Origin: JANQEU01 sp965228045
GTDB taxonomy: Bacteria > Bacteroidota > Bacteroidia > Cytophagales > Cyclobacteriaceae
Direction: 5' to 3'
DNA: 64,000 nt
NCBI GenBank assembly: GCA_965228045.1
Contig: OZ245789.1
Span: 434,001 to 498,000, forward strand
Numbering within the stretch: position 1 is the stretch's first letter; each line of letters opens with the position of its first letter. Position numbers and translations under genes: made by a program. Below the pieces are notes generated by a model that was not told the origin of the DNA, did not search any database, and saw only the letters and a list, made by a program, of their open reading frames with translations. Shown here piece by piece: positions 19,314-27,988 of the stretch.

Positions 19314-20296
19314 TAAATTCGATCAAAAGATTATTCATTCCCATATTGCTACTTCTTGCATTTGGGTTTATTCTTTTTCTTGTTAATCAGATCAGTGGCA
19401 TCTACCTTCTGGTATCAGACCTGAATCCCGTTGCCGGAAAAATAACCCTGGTCATCATGATTGTGCTTGCGGGAGTACTTTTGGTTTCGCCCTTTTTGAT
19501 TTTCTGGAAGCTTCCAAAGGCGATAAAACCACCTGAAGACGAGCAGCAGCTTCCCCAATACCATAAAAAGCTTCTAACTCGACTCAAAGAAAATCGTGTT
19601 TTACATTCAGCGCAATGTGTACCATCCAGTGTGGATGACCTTCCTGGTTCTATTGAGGTATTAAACAAGAAGACGGATGAGATTATTGGTCAGACCGCTT
19701 ACGTAGTATTTCTTACTACCTCCATATCTCAAAATGGCAAACTCGATTCTTTGACGGTATTTTTCACTCAGATCAGAATGGTTTGGAACGTAGCACATAT
19801 CTATTATCAGAGGCCCACAATCCGAGATTTGATCTACCTGTATTCCAATGTTGGGGCTAGTTCATTCCTGGCGTCAGAGATCGAGGACATCGACTTTACG
19901 CGTCAGATTGAGCCAATTGCAAATGCCCTTTTTAAGAACGTTTCGGGTAGATCCGTTCCGATTCTTGGAAATGCCACGCAGGTCGTTCTGGATTCATTAA
20001 TGGAAGGGTCTACCAATGCGTTTCTGACCTTAAGAGTAGGGATCATCGCCAAAAAGTTGTGCGGAGAGCTTGGAGTTCGGGACAATAAGAAAATGAGGAA
20101 CGATGCGGTCAAAGAAGCCGCTGTTCAACTCCGGTCAATTACTTTAAATGCCTCTGGAAAGATAATTTCCAGCCTGATGAAAGCGACCAGGAATGCTGGT
20201 TGGGAAAGCATGAAATCAAGCTGGGAAGGGATTAAAAGGACAGGCGCACGCGTCAACCCATTCAAAAAGAAACAGGAATTACCTACTGAAGAATGA
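19310..20296 (+). CDS. DUF697-domain inner membrane protein
   Basis: 328 aa. Two N-terminal membrane segments (about residues 9-30 and 39-62) are followed by a cytoplasmic part and a long C-terminal stretch with small-residue-rich helices (IEPIANALFKNVSGRSVPILG, STNAFLTLRVGIIAKK) characteristic of DUF697/YcjF-type proteins, which often accompany GTPases. No GTPase gene is present. Translationally coupled to the upstream DUF6134-like gene. The 3' end overlaps the convergent ftsY by 18 bases. Function unknown. Confidence 0.75.
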   Translation: MINSIKRLFIPILLLLAFGFILFLVNQISGIYLLVSDLNPVAGKITLVIMIVLAGVLLVSPFLIFWKLPKAIKPPEDEQQLPQYHKKLLTRLKENRVLHSAQCVPSSVDDLPGSIEVLNKKTDEIIGQTAYVVFLTTSISQNGKLDSLTVFFTQIRMVWNVAHIYYQRPTIRDLIYLYSNVGASSFLASEIEDIDFTRQIEPIANALFKNVSGRSVPILGNATQVVLDSLMEGSTNAFLTLRVGIIAKKLCGELGVRDNKKMRNDAVKEAAVQLRSITLNASGKIISSLMKATRNAGWESMKSSWEGIKRTGARVNPFKKKQELPTEE

Positions 20297-21232
20297 GTCA
20301 ACAAATTCCATTTTGTTGAATACCTGCAGATCCTCCACTTTCTCGCCCACTCCTATAAATTTTACAGGGATTTTAAATTGATCGGATATTCCTATCACCA
20401 CACCACCCTTGGCCGTTCCATCCAATTTAGTGATGGCCAGCGCTGAAACATCGGTGGCTTTGGTAAACTCAGTGGCCTGAACAAACGCATTTTGGCCGGT
20501 GCTGCCATCCAATACCAGAAGCACTTCATGAGGAGCTTCAGGAACGAAACGCTTTATTACGTTTTTGATTTTGGTGAGTTCGTTCATAAGGTTCACCTTG
20601 GTATGCAACCTACCTGCGGTATCGATGATTACAACATCCGCCTTTTCGTCCACACCTCTTTTGACGGCCTCAAAAGCTACTGACGCTGGATCAGTATTCA
20701 TTCCTTTTGAGACTACATCTACGCCCACACGTTCGCCCCACATTATTAGCTGATCTACAGCAGCTGCACGAAAAGTATCAGCGGCACCCAACAGGACTTT
20801 TTTATTGAGGTTTTTTAATTGCGCCGCCAGTTTTCCAATGGTGGTTGTTTTTCCTACACCATTGACACCTACAACTAAAATCACAAAAGGCCCATCTACT
20901 TTTGGGAGGTCAAAATCAGTAAGGTCTTTGGTGTTGTTTTCGGCAAGTAGCCCGGCAATCTCTTCCTTGAGGATTAAATTTAGCTCGTCAGTATTGATGT
21001 ATTTGTCACGGGATACCCTGTCCTCGATTCGTTCGATGATCTTTACCGTGGTCTCTACACCCACATCGGAAGTAATGAGCACCTCTTCAAGTTCATCTAA
21101 TACCTCATCATCGACCTTTGATTTACCGACTACAGCTTTGCTGAGTTTAGAAAAAAAACTGTCTTTAGATTTTTCGAGACCCTTGTCAAGGGTTTCTTTC
21201 TTCTCCTTTGAAAAAATATTGAACAGGGCCAT
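20279..21232 (-). CDS. ftsY: Signal recognition particle receptor FtsY
   Basis: 317-aa SRP GTPase that docks ribosome-SRP complexes at the membrane. After a short N-domain come G1 GVNGVGKTTTIGKLA, the G2 region DTFRAAAVDQL, G3 DTAGRLH, G4 TKLDGTAKGG and the closing GVGEKVEDL. It lacks the long acidic A domain of E. coli FtsY, as in most Bacteroidota. It follows the rpmB-rpmG-DUF4295 genes on the same strand, a cluster conserved in the phylum, but an intrinsic terminator lies between them. Confidence 0.97.
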   Translation of the reverse strand: MALFNIFSKEKKETLDKGLEKSKDSFFSKLSKAVVGKSKVDDEVLDELEEVLITSDVGVETTVKIIERIEDRVSRDKYINTDELNLILKEEIAGLLAENNTKDLTDFDLPKVDGPFVILVVGVNGVGKTTTIGKLAAQLKNLNKKVLLGAADTFRAAAVDQLIMWGERVGVDVVSKGMNTDPASVAFEAVKRGVDEKADVVIIDTAGRLHTKVNLMNELTKIKNVIKRFVPEAPHEVLLVLDGSTGQNAFVQATEFTKATDVSALAITKLDGTAKGGVVIGISDQFKIPVKFIGVGEKVEDLQVFNKMEFVDSFFSR

Positions 21233-21269
21233 AAGGAAACGGAAAAAGGGTGAATAAAGATAGGTCTAA

Positions 21270-21298
21270 AAAAGAAAAAGCCGATCTTTCAATCGGCC
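21270..21298 (-). terminator. Intrinsic terminator after the DUF4295 gene
   Basis: On the minus strand GCCGAT-TGAAAG-ATCGGC forms a 6-bp stem (21280-21285 with 21292-21297) followed by TTTTTCTTTTTT. It would end the rpmB-rpmG-DUF4295 transcript before ftsY, or reduce read-through into it. Confidence 0.75.
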
Positions 21299-21323
21299 TT
21301 TGAATCTGATGTCTTTGCTGAAA

Positions 21324-21476
21324 TTACTTCGCTAATACGTTCTTTACTTCTGACTCAGGAACCATTTCCTCACGGAAGGTATAAGAACCAGTTTTTTCAG
21401 ACTTGATGGCCCGGATTACTTTAGCGTATTTTACACCACCCGGTTGTTTCAGCGTTGCTACTACCTTCTTAGCCAT
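21324..21476 (-). CDS. DUF4295 small ribosome-linked protein
   Basis: 50-aa basic protein beginning MAKKVVATLKQPGGVKYAKV and ending SEVKNVLAK. The size, sequence and position directly after rpmG are those of the DUF4295 proteins found next to bL33 throughout Bacteroidota. Function is unknown; a ribosome-associated role is inferred only from the neighbours. It starts 2 bases after the rpmG stop. The terminator at 21270-21298 follows. Confidence 0.9.
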   Translation of the reverse strand: MAKKVVATLKQPGGVKYAKVIRAIKSEKTGSYTFREEMVPESEVKNVLAK

Positions 21477-21478
21477 GA

Positions 21479-21661
21479 TTATTTAATTTCTTTGTGAACA
21501 GTATGTTTTCTGAGGATCGGATTGTACTTCTTCAATTCCAATCTTTCTGTGGTATTCTTTCGGTTTTTGGTACTGATATACCTTGAAGTGCCCGGCTTTC
21601 CGGACTCCTTATGCTCGGTGCATTCCAATATAACCTGAACCCTGTTTCCTTTTTTAGCCAT
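21479..21661 (-). CDS. rpmG: 50S ribosomal protein bL33
   Basis: 60 aa: MAKKGNRVQVILECTEHKES, then GTSRYISTKNRKNT and NPILRKHTVHKE, the full bL33 pattern. Only one Cys is present, so it is the zinc-free (C-minus) form. It lies 4 bases downstream of rpmB. Confidence 0.97.
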   Translation of the reverse strand: MAKKGNRVQVILECTEHKESGKPGTSRYISTKNRKNTTERLELKKYNPILRKHTVHKEIK

Positions 21662-21665
21662 TTCT

Positions 21666-21905
21666 TTATATTACAACGTTGCCGTTAGCTCTTGCCTTCT
21701 TCAATACTGATTTGATGCCATTTTTATTAATGGTTCTCAGTGCAGTAGTAGAGACTTTCAAAGTCACCCACTTATCTTCCTCAGCCAGGTAGAATTTCTT
21801 CTTGTGCAGATTTGGATAAAACTTACGCTTCGTCTTATTATTCGCATGCGAAACGTTGTTTCCAACCTGTGGTCTCTTACCTGTTATATCACAAACTTTT
21901 GACAT
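21666..21905 (-). CDS. rpmB: 50S ribosomal protein bL28
   Basis: 79 aa with the bL28 opening MSKVCDITGKRPQVGNNVSH and the NLHKKKFY segment; C-terminus ALRTINKNGIKSVLKKA. First gene of the rpmB-rpmG-DUF4295 unit. A single Cys remains of the zinc site, so this is probably the zinc-independent form. Confidence 0.97.
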   Translation of the reverse strand: MSKVCDITGKRPQVGNNVSHANNKTKRKFYPNLHKKKFYLAEEDKWVTLKVSTTALRTINKNGIKSVLKKARANGNVVI

Positions 21906-21984
21906 GATTTTACTCGTTTTGAAAAACGGACTGCAAATATCGCAATAATCTTTTCAGAATCAAACAGAGACCTGAAAAAGATTT

Positions 21985-22734
21985 TTAGGATTTTCTAAGG
22001 TATCTACGGAGGATTTCCAATGAATAAACACTGGCAATTTCCTTTATGAATTTTAGGAAATCATCAGGAGCAGATTCATTGGCGCTGTCACTTATGATCC
22101 TCACAAGACCATATGGAATATCAAAATCATTGCACACCTGACCTACTGCTGCTCCTTCCATCTCCACACAGTAAATGTCCGGAAGTTTGGCCAGGATTTT
22201 ATTCCTTACCTGAGGATTCGAAATAAACTGGTCTCCACTTGCGATAAGTCCCTGAAATATTTGTGGTCTATCGATACCCATTTCATCCATTAGCGATGGA
22301 GATACAATGGCCCTGACATCATCAACAAAGTCTTTACTGGCCTGATGCAGGTTCAATCGCATCTCTTCATGTGTCTCTAGACACCTTTTCCCGGTAAGGG
22401 GAATCTCAAATTCCTTGAAAATAGGAGAGGCATCCAGATCATGCTGCACCAATCGATCACCGATGACAATATCACCGATTTGGATTCTGGAATCCAGGGC
22501 ACCTGCCACGCCGAAGAAAAGGATCTCAGAAATATCATATTCATTGACAAGATCGGTCGCAGTGATGGCAGAGGCAACTTTACCCCATCGTGAAAATGCT
22601 ACTACTATATCATGACCTTCAAAAACCCCTTCATAGTAAGTCCTCTTACCAGACAACCTTTCCTTTCTGAGTTCCATGGTCTCAAGGAGCAATTCTATCT
22701 CTTCCTGTAAGGCGCTGATGATTCCGATAGGCAT
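21985..22734 (-). CDS. mtnN: 5'-methylthioadenosine/S-adenosylhomocysteine nucleosidase
   Basis: 249 aa from the ATG at 22734 (MPIGIISALQEEIELL). An open reading from 22851 exists but its first 39 residues are the translation of tRNA-Val and must be excluded. The enzyme cleaves MTA and SAH to adenine and a thiosugar. Catalytic residues are readable by family comparison: Glu in SALQEE, the substrate-binding VEMEGAAVGQV (Glu), and IISDSAN (Asp). The FFGVAGALD and GDQF motifs are also present. It lies 29 bases downstream of tRNA-Val and may be co-transcribed with it. Confidence 0.95.
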   Translation of the reverse strand: MPIGIISALQEEIELLLETMELRKERLSGKRTYYEGVFEGHDIVVAFSRWGKVASAITATDLVNEYDISEILFFGVAGALDSRIQIGDIVIGDRLVQHDLDASPIFKEFEIPLTGKRCLETHEEMRLNLHQASKDFVDDVRAIVSPSLMDEMGIDRPQIFQGLIASGDQFISNPQVRNKILAKLPDIYCVEMEGAAVGQVCNDFDIPYGLVRIISDSANESAPDDFLKFIKEIASVYSLEILRRYLRKS

Positions 22735-22763
22735 TTGACGGAGACTAATAAAGGGAGGATTTG

Positions 22764-22838
22764 TGGGACATACTGGATTCGAACCAGTGACCTCTTGCCT
22801 GTCAAGCAAGCGCTCTAAACCAACTGAGCTAATGCCCC
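22764..22838 (-). tRNA. tRNA-Val (anticodon GAC)
   Basis: Minus-strand cloverleaf of 75 nt: acceptor GGGGCAT paired with ATGTCCC, D arm GCTC...GAGC, anticodon stem CTTGC/GCAAG with loop TTGACAG (GAC, reads GUC valine codons), T arm ACTGG-TTCGAAT-CCAGT, discriminator A. CCA is not encoded. Confidence 0.95.
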
Positions 22839-22848
22839 ATGGGAGGCG

Positions 22849-22879
22849 CAAAGATAGTCACACGATACATCGTAAACAA
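22849..22879 (-). promoter_or_regulatory. Promoter of tRNA-Val (and possibly mtnN)
   Basis: Minus-strand -7 TATCTTTG (22856-22849) is a perfect TAnnTTTG; a TTG at 22879-22877 lies 20 bases upstream. The -7 box ends 10 bases before the tRNA 5' end, as expected for Bacteroidota sigma factor promoters. Confidence 0.7.
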
Positions 22880-22938
22880 TCCAAATATTTACTAACCGGT
22901 TAATCCATACTCAAGTAGCATAGTCACACTCTTTTTGA

Positions 22939-23008
22939 TTTGTTTATATAAAACCGAAACAAATAATTACTGTGTTCGTAAACCAATTCATATAAAACCG
23001 AAACAAAT
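22939..23008 (+). repeat. Direct repeats in the padR leader, candidate autoregulatory operator
   Basis: The 19-mer ATATAAAACCGAAACAAAT occurs perfectly at 22946-22964 and again at 22990-23008, 44 bases apart; the second copy runs into the padR start codon at 23007. The first copy is also part of an inverted repeat, TTTGTTT (22939-22945) and AAACAAA (22957-22963). Likely binding sites for the PadR protein or a duplication of the leader. Confidence 0.55.
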
Positions 23009-23345
23009 GAAAGGAACGAACCTTGGTGAATTTGAAGAGCTCGCCTTGCTCGTGGTATTGATCCTACAGGAGGAAGCTTACGTACTGCGGATCAAAGAGG
23101 AATTGTACAATCAGGTGGGACGGTCTGTTACCATGGGTTCTCTGCACCCCACACTCTCCAGACTTGAGGAAAAGGGTTTTCTGAAATCCGAACTCACCGG
23201 GGCCACAAGGGAAAGAGGCGGAAGGAGAAAAAGGGTGTATAATTTGACGGCAACCGGGAAAAGTACACTGCAACAGGTAAGAGAAATGAGATCGAGCCTT
23301 TGGAATCAGATACCTGATTATGCATTGAAAAACATTGTTGCCTAA
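23007..23345 (+). CDS. PadR-family transcriptional regulator
   Basis: 112 aa from the ATG at 23007 (MKGTNLGEFEELALLVVLIL); a start at 22935 would translate the repeated leader and is rejected. The winged-helix PadR pattern is clear: EEAYVLRIKEEL, then GSLHPTLSRLEEKGFLKSEL and GGRRKRVYNLTATGKSTLQ. Such small PadR regulators are often encoded directly before double-FtsX permeases in Cytophagales. Its TAA overlaps the permease ATG by one base, so the pair is co-expressed, and the repeats upstream suggest self-control. Confidence 0.92.
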   Translation: MKGTNLGEFEELALLVVLILQEEAYVLRIKEELYNQVGRSVTMGSLHPTLSRLEEKGFLKSELTGATRERGGRRKRVYNLTATGKSTLQQVREMRSSLWNQIPDYALKNIVA

Positions 23346-25939
23346 TGCTGTCACTCGGAAAAACTACTTCCAAACTACTTAGGATCTGGGTCAAACCGGA
23401 ACTATTGGAGGAAATAGAAGGCAACCTTCTGGAATATCGTGAACAGCAAACAGGAAGCCGTTTTGAAAAACTCAAATACTGGAGGGAAGTACTCTCCTAC
23501 TTAAGACTAAGTACTATGAAAAAAGGAAAGAAAAATTCTGATCAATTTGGATTGATTCGGTTCAATCCCTTACTGACGCTCCGGATACTGTCAAGGTATG
23601 GTTCATCGGTCTTGATCAACATAGCCGGATTCACCATTGGGCTTATCTGTGTTTTCTTTCTGTTTTTTTATATCCAAAATGAAATGTCGGTAGATCAGTT
23701 TCATTCCGACAAGGACCAGATTTATCGGGCGATCAGAACAGGTGAGATGAACGGCGAGTTTTATGACATTGGCGTCACTTCCGGGCCATTTGCGCCTGCA
23801 CTGGAGACGGATTATGAAGGTATCATCGAGAGTACTTGCAGGGTTTTGGACAATGGAGGCCTGATTTCAATAGGCGACAAGAAATTTGGTGAGGATAGGG
23901 TCTTATTTGTGGACCCCAATTTTTTTCAGTTTTTCTCCTTCAAACTGGTTTCCGGACAGGTTGAGTCTGTTTTGGAAGGTCCGGGAAACGTCTTGTTGAG
24001 TGAAAGTACCGCTGAGAAGTACTTTCCAGGAGAGGATCCAATTGGCAAGACGATCATCATGGATATGGAAAATTCTTTTATGGTCACGGGCATCTTTCAG
24101 GATACTGAAAAACAAAAGTCACACCTGGAAGCAGATTTGGTAGGGAGTCTGGATTTTTATAAATCCGCGTCCTGGTTTGATGGCTGGTGGAATAATTCGA
24201 TGCTCACTTATGTGAAAATTGAAAATTCGCTCGAAGCAGAATCGTTAAACCTCAGACTCCAGGAGTTCATGGACAAGTACTTCGGAGATAATTTCAGCTC
24301 CTCGGGATTCAGCATGGGATTAAAGCTGGAACCCCTTGAAAAGATTTATTTTAACAATGAGACCCGATATGATTTTGCCAGACATGGTGACCTGAGAACA
24401 CTTACCATACTCGGTATGGTGGGTATCGCGATTTTAATCATAGCGGCTTTCAATTATGTCAACCTCGCGATCGCATTTTCCTTCAAAAGGGCCAAAGAGG
24501 TAGGTGTTCGTAAAGTCCTTGGTGTCAACCAATCCAGGCTGATGCTGCAATTCCTGGGCGAATCAGCGATCATCCTGTTGTTTTCTATGATTTTGGCAGC
24601 CATCATAGGCCAAATCATCCTTCCGTATTTGAATACGCTCTTTGGTTTGCAGGTGTCATTTTATTGGTTGAAACCAACAATCCTGCTCTCAATCGGGAGT
24701 TTGTTTTTCATTTTACTGATTTTTTCCGGGTTATATCCATCATTTCTGATGTCATCATTCAAACCTCTTGAGGTCCTGAATGGCCGTAATCGATCTGTTG
24801 GGAATGGATTTAGTCTTCGAAAAGCGCTTGTCATTTTGCAGTTCACCATCAGTATTTTCATGATTGCGGCGACACTGTTCATCAGCTCTCAGCTGAAGTA
24901 TGTTAGAAATAAGGACCTGGGTTTCGAGAAGGAGGCTGTAATGGTGGTCAGAATCAATAATGACGACATCAGAGACAGTAAGCAGGCATTTGAAAACGAA
25001 CTACTACAGAATGTGAATGTCCATTCGATATCTTCCATGACCGGGGTTCCCGGTGGTTTTTATGATGCTTCAATCATTGAGGTACCGGGAATTGAAGGAA
25101 CAGTCAGGATAAGGACCTTGTTTACAGATCATCGATATTTTGAAACACTCGGGATTTCGATTGTTGCCGGAAGTGGTTTTTCTCATGATATGATCAATCG
25201 GGAGGAACCTCCGATGATTCTGAATGAAGCGGCTTTGGATGTGATGGGCTATCGTCCGGAAGATGTACTGAATAAAACGATAAATATGCCTTCCTGGAAC
25301 GCCAGAGGGCCGGTTATTGGAATTGTGCAAGACTATAATTTCATTTCCCTAAAGGAGAAGATAGAACCTATGGTCATTGTTATGTCCAACAGACATCACA
25401 GGCAATTTGCCATCAGTTTAAATGCCTCCAATATTGTGGAAGCGGTTGGCCATGTGGAAAGCATCTGGGAAAGGCATTCACCGGAATTTCCAATGCAGTA
25501 CGAGTTTCTGGATGATTCTCTTGACAAATTGTATGAAAACGAAATAAAACAAAGCACTGTATTCACCGCGTTTTCAGGAGTATCCATATTTCTAGCCTGC
25601 CTCGGTATTCTTGGATTGGTATCCTATTCCGCCAAAAGTCGTCAGAAGGAATTAGGCATTCGTAAGATTCTAGGAGCCAGCGTACCACACATCATTGGCC
25701 TGATTGGCAGACAATACCTGGTGGCTATAGTGGTTGCCATGCTGATCGCCGTTCCTTTTTGCTGGTACTTTGTCCGGTCATGGTTGGAATCTTTTGCCTA
25801 TCGGATAGACATTTTGGAGCAGTGGCCACTTTTCATCATGGGAGGATTGCTAACTATGCTGGTGGCGGGAATCACGATATTAATAAGGACCTATGGTTCG
25901 GCCATTGCAAAACCCACGGAAAGCATCCGGTACGAATAA
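23345..25939 (+). CDS. PadR-linked MacB/FtsX permease with N-terminal prefix domain
   Basis: 864 aa. Residues 1-65 form a cytoplasmic prefix (LLRIWVKPELLEEIEGNLLEY, FEKLKYWREVLSYLR) of the type called permease prefix domain 2, specific to permeases encoded next to PadR regulators. A MacB_PCD region follows the first membrane segment; the FtsX blocks carry KEVGVRKVLGVNQSRL (near residue 382) and KELGIRKILGASVPHI (near 770). The end, KPTESIRYE, is typical. Acts in the inner membrane with an ATPase encoded elsewhere. Coupled to padR by a TAATG junction. Substrate unknown; membrane stress or peptide export are common roles in the family. Confidence 0.93.
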   Translation: MLSLGKTTSKLLRIWVKPELLEEIEGNLLEYREQQTGSRFEKLKYWREVLSYLRLSTMKKGKKNSDQFGLIRFNPLLTLRILSRYGSSVLINIAGFTIGLICVFFLFFYIQNEMSVDQFHSDKDQIYRAIRTGEMNGEFYDIGVTSGPFAPALETDYEGIIESTCRVLDNGGLISIGDKKFGEDRVLFVDPNFFQFFSFKLVSGQVESVLEGPGNVLLSESTAEKYFPGEDPIGKTIIMDMENSFMVTGIFQDTEKQKSHLEADLVGSLDFYKSASWFDGWWNNSMLTYVKIENSLEAESLNLRLQEFMDKYFGDNFSSSGFSMGLKLEPLEKIYFNNETRYDFARHGDLRTLTILGMVGIAILIIAAFNYVNLAIAFSFKRAKEVGVRKVLGVNQSRLMLQFLGESAIILLFSMILAAIIGQIILPYLNTLFGLQVSFYWLKPTILLSIGSLFFILLIFSGLYPSFLMSSFKPLEVLNGRNRSVGNGFSLRKALVILQFTISIFMIAATLFISSQLKYVRNKDLGFEKEAVMVVRINNDDIRDSKQAFENELLQNVNVHSISSMTGVPGGFYDASIIEVPGIEGTVRIRTLFTDHRYFETLGISIVAGSGFSHDMINREEPPMILNEAALDVMGYRPEDVLNKTINMPSWNARGPVIGIVQDYNFISLKEKIEPMVIVMSNRHHRQFAISLNASNIVEAVGHVESIWERHSPEFPMQYEFLDDSLDKLYENEIKQSTVFTAFSGVSIFLACLGILGLVSYSAKSRQKELGIRKILGASVPHIIGLIGRQYLVAIVVAMLIAVPFCWYFVRSWLESFAYRIDILEQWPLFIMGGLLTMLVAGITILIRTYGSAIAKPTESIRYE

Positions 25940-25944
25940 GGATT

Positions 25945-25995
25945 GTTAAAGATATGTTAATGCGGAAATTAAGGTGGTGTTAAACCTTAATTTTG
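25945..25995 (+). promoter_or_regulatory. Promoter of first kinase operon with tandem GTTAA repeats and hairpin
   Basis: GTTAA at 25945 and 25956 (11-base period) lie 43 and 32 bases before a perfect -7, TAATTTTG (25988-25995). The ATG follows 4 bases later, so the transcript would be almost leaderless. A perfect 10-bp inverted repeat, AAATTAAGGT/ACCTTAATTT (25966-25975 with 25984-25993), overlaps the -7 and could also serve as terminator of the upstream permease gene. The same layout precedes the second kinase gene. Confidence 0.6.
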
Positions 25996-25999
25996 ATGG

Positions 26000-27235
26000 A
26001 TGAACAATGCCCCGATACGTGTTGTTGTCATCCTGGCGGTGGTTTTCCTCACAGCCATCATTGGCACCCAGGTGTACCTGGTCAATCAGGCTGTATCAAG
26101 CAAGCAGCAACAGTTTAGACACAGTATTCAGATTGCTTTGCGTAATGTAGTGGAGTCGGTATGTGAGGTCACGGGTGTGGATGTTCCCAGCAGGGACCCT
26201 ATTGATGTCATATCAGACAATTATTTTGTGGTTCGGACCAACAATAAAATAGACCTTGAAGCCCTCGAATATCACCTGAGAGCGGAGTTACAAAAAAGAG
26301 AAATTAACCAGGATTTCGAATATGGAGTGTATGATTGCCAATCGGATCAGATGGTCTATGGTGACTTGGTTAGCCTCTCCTCGGATGATTTAAAACCAGT
26401 TGCAGCAGGTGACCTGCCCAAGCTCAAGGATTATGATTACTATTTTGGAGTTTACTTTCCGAACATGACCTCCAATATTGTTTGGGGACTTGAAGCATGG
26501 AAATTTACTTCTGCAATTACCATTTTGGTAATTATATTTTTTGGATATGCTTTGTTTGTGATTCTCAGGCAAAAAAGACTCTCCACCATTCAACGGGATT
26601 TTGTAAACAACATTACCCATGAGTTTAAAACACCAATTTCCACACTAAAGGTGGCCTCCTCGGTTTTGGTTGAGAACGCGGAGGATACGCGAATTGGTAA
26701 ATATGCCGGAATTGTCAAACATGAATCCGAAAGACTCGAAAAACATGTAAACCAGCTTCTTAAATCAGCCATGATCGAAGAAAGAGAATCAGTTGAGTTA
26801 GAGATAGTTGACTTCAGTGATCTGACCGAATCTGTGATTTCAGAGCCTGATTTTCAGAGCTCAGGGAAGAATATTCAGGTGGACCTATCCACGGGACTGA
26901 GGGTGAAAGCAAACGAATACCTCCTTGAGACCTGTATTTATAATCTTGTGGATAATGCCGTGAAATATGGCGGCAATGAAATTGATGTGAAAGTATATTC
27001 GTCTAATGGCAAGGGCATATTACAAGTAAGGGATAATGGCAAGGGGATTGATCCCAAAAATCAGCGTAGTGTTTTCAAAAAGTTTTTCAGGGTATCTGAA
27101 GGTGACAAACATGATGTCAAGGGTTTTGGCCTCGGATTATACGTGGTGAAAACTTCCGTTCACAAGATGGGAGGAAAGGTTACACTGGACTGTTCCGATG
27201 GATGTATGTTCAAAATAGAACTTCCGCTGGAATGA
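26000..27235 (+). CDS. Sensor histidine kinase (first of two tandem pairs)
   Basis: 411 aa. TM1 about residues 7-29, an extracytoplasmic sensor of about 135 residues with no named domain visible, TM2 about 168-190 leading straight into the HisKA helix without a HAMP domain. The H box is NNITHEFKTP with His 207; N box NLVDNAVKYG (about 315), G1 DNGKGI (345-350), F box KFFRV, G2 GFGLGL (375-380). Autophosphorylates and passes phosphate to the regulator encoded next, whose ATG overlaps this stop (ATGA). Ligand unknown. Confidence 0.94.
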   Translation: MNNAPIRVVVILAVVFLTAIIGTQVYLVNQAVSSKQQQFRHSIQIALRNVVESVCEVTGVDVPSRDPIDVISDNYFVVRTNNKIDLEALEYHLRAELQKREINQDFEYGVYDCQSDQMVYGDLVSLSSDDLKPVAAGDLPKLKDYDYYFGVYFPNMTSNIVWGLEAWKFTSAITILVIIFFGYALFVILRQKRLSTIQRDFVNNITHEFKTPISTLKVASSVLVENAEDTRIGKYAGIVKHESERLEKHVNQLLKSAMIEERESVELEIVDFSDLTESVISEPDFQSSGKNIQVDLSTGLRVKANEYLLETCIYNLVDNAVKYGGNEIDVKVYSSNGKGILQVRDNGKGIDPKNQRSVFKKFFRVSEGDKHDVKGFGLGLYVVKTSVHKMGGKVTLDCSDGCMFKIELPLE

Positions 27236-27918
27236 AAGGAAGAATATTATTGGTAGAAGATGACCCCAATCTTGGTTTCGTTACCCAGGATAATCTGGAA
27301 CTGGAAGGCTACGACGTGGACTGGTTTAAGGATGGCAGGAATGTCCTCAAAGAGTTTAAAAGCAAACCTTACGACTTGTGCATACTTGACGTAATGTTGC
27401 CTGAAAAGGATGGCTTTACAATAGCGAAGGAAATAAGGCAGCAGGATGAATTCATTCCAATACTTTTTCTGACCGCCCGGAGCCTGGAGGAGGATAGACT
27501 TAAGGGATTTGAGATAGGAGGTGATGATTACATCACCAAACCATTTTCTGTCAAGGAGCTCATCTACAGAGTTGATGTGTTTCTAAGAAGACAAGGTATG
27601 AGTTCCGGATCTTCTATGAATAAGACCATTAGGATCGGAAACTATGAATTCGATCCTGAGAATTTAGTGTTGTCACATGGGGATGATTCCAGATCGTTGA
27701 CCAGGATGGAATCAGAGTTGATGCTTTGTCTTATTCGTGGTGAAGCAAAGTTGGTACGTCGCAGTGATATTCTGCTCAAAGTATGGGGAGAGGATGACTA
27801 CTTTAAGGGACGCAGCCTGGACGTTTTTATATCCCGTCTCAGAAAATACCTGTCAGAAGACCCCTCCATTAAAATCCAGAATCATCATGGAGTGGGATTC
27901 AGCATTCAGATTGGTTAG
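27232..27918 (+). CDS. OmpR-family response regulator (first pair)
   Basis: 228 aa from ATG 27232, overlapping the kinase stop. Receiver: acidic pair EDD at residues 9-11, phosphoacceptor Asp 53 in CILDVMLP, Thr in FLTARS, Lys in DDYITKPFS. C-terminal winged helix (about 130-228) ends with SLDVFISRLRKYL and HHGVGFSI. Probably controls, among others, the two similar promoters before 26000 and 27989, which carry GTTAA tandem repeats of the spacing used by OmpR-type dimers. Confidence 0.94.
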   Translation: MKGRILLVEDDPNLGFVTQDNLELEGYDVDWFKDGRNVLKEFKSKPYDLCILDVMLPEKDGFTIAKEIRQQDEFIPILFLTARSLEEDRLKGFEIGGDDYITKPFSVKELIYRVDVFLRRQGMSSGSSMNKTIRIGNYEFDPENLVLSHGDDSRSLTRMESELMLCLIRGEAKLVRRSDILLKVWGEDDYFKGRSLDVFISRLRKYLSEDPSIKIQNHHGVGFSIQIG

Positions 27919-27932
27919 CACTCGCTAAATTG

Positions 27933-27984
27933 GGTTAAAAAAGGTTAATCAACTTATCAGACCTTCTTTCCGCGCGTAAATTTG
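27933..27984 (+). promoter_or_regulatory. Promoter of second kinase operon with tandem GGTTAA repeats
   Basis: GGTTAA at 27933 and 27943 (10-base period); their GTTAA cores lie 43 and 33 bases upstream of a perfect -7, TAAATTTG (27977-27984). The kinase ATG follows after 4 bases. The arrangement superimposes on that before 26000, including the leaderless start. No -33 TTG is at the right place, which fits an activator-dependent promoter. Confidence 0.6.
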
Positions 27985-27988
27985 GGAT

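Noticed and set aside
22735..22851. An N-terminal extension of mtnN by 39 residues (start at 22851)
   Set aside because: The extension is the translation of tRNA-Val and its flank; homology to the nucleosidase starts at the ATG at 22734.
22939..23008. CRISPR-like repeat at the padR leader
   Set aside because: Only two copies, in a regulatory region, with no cas genes in the window.
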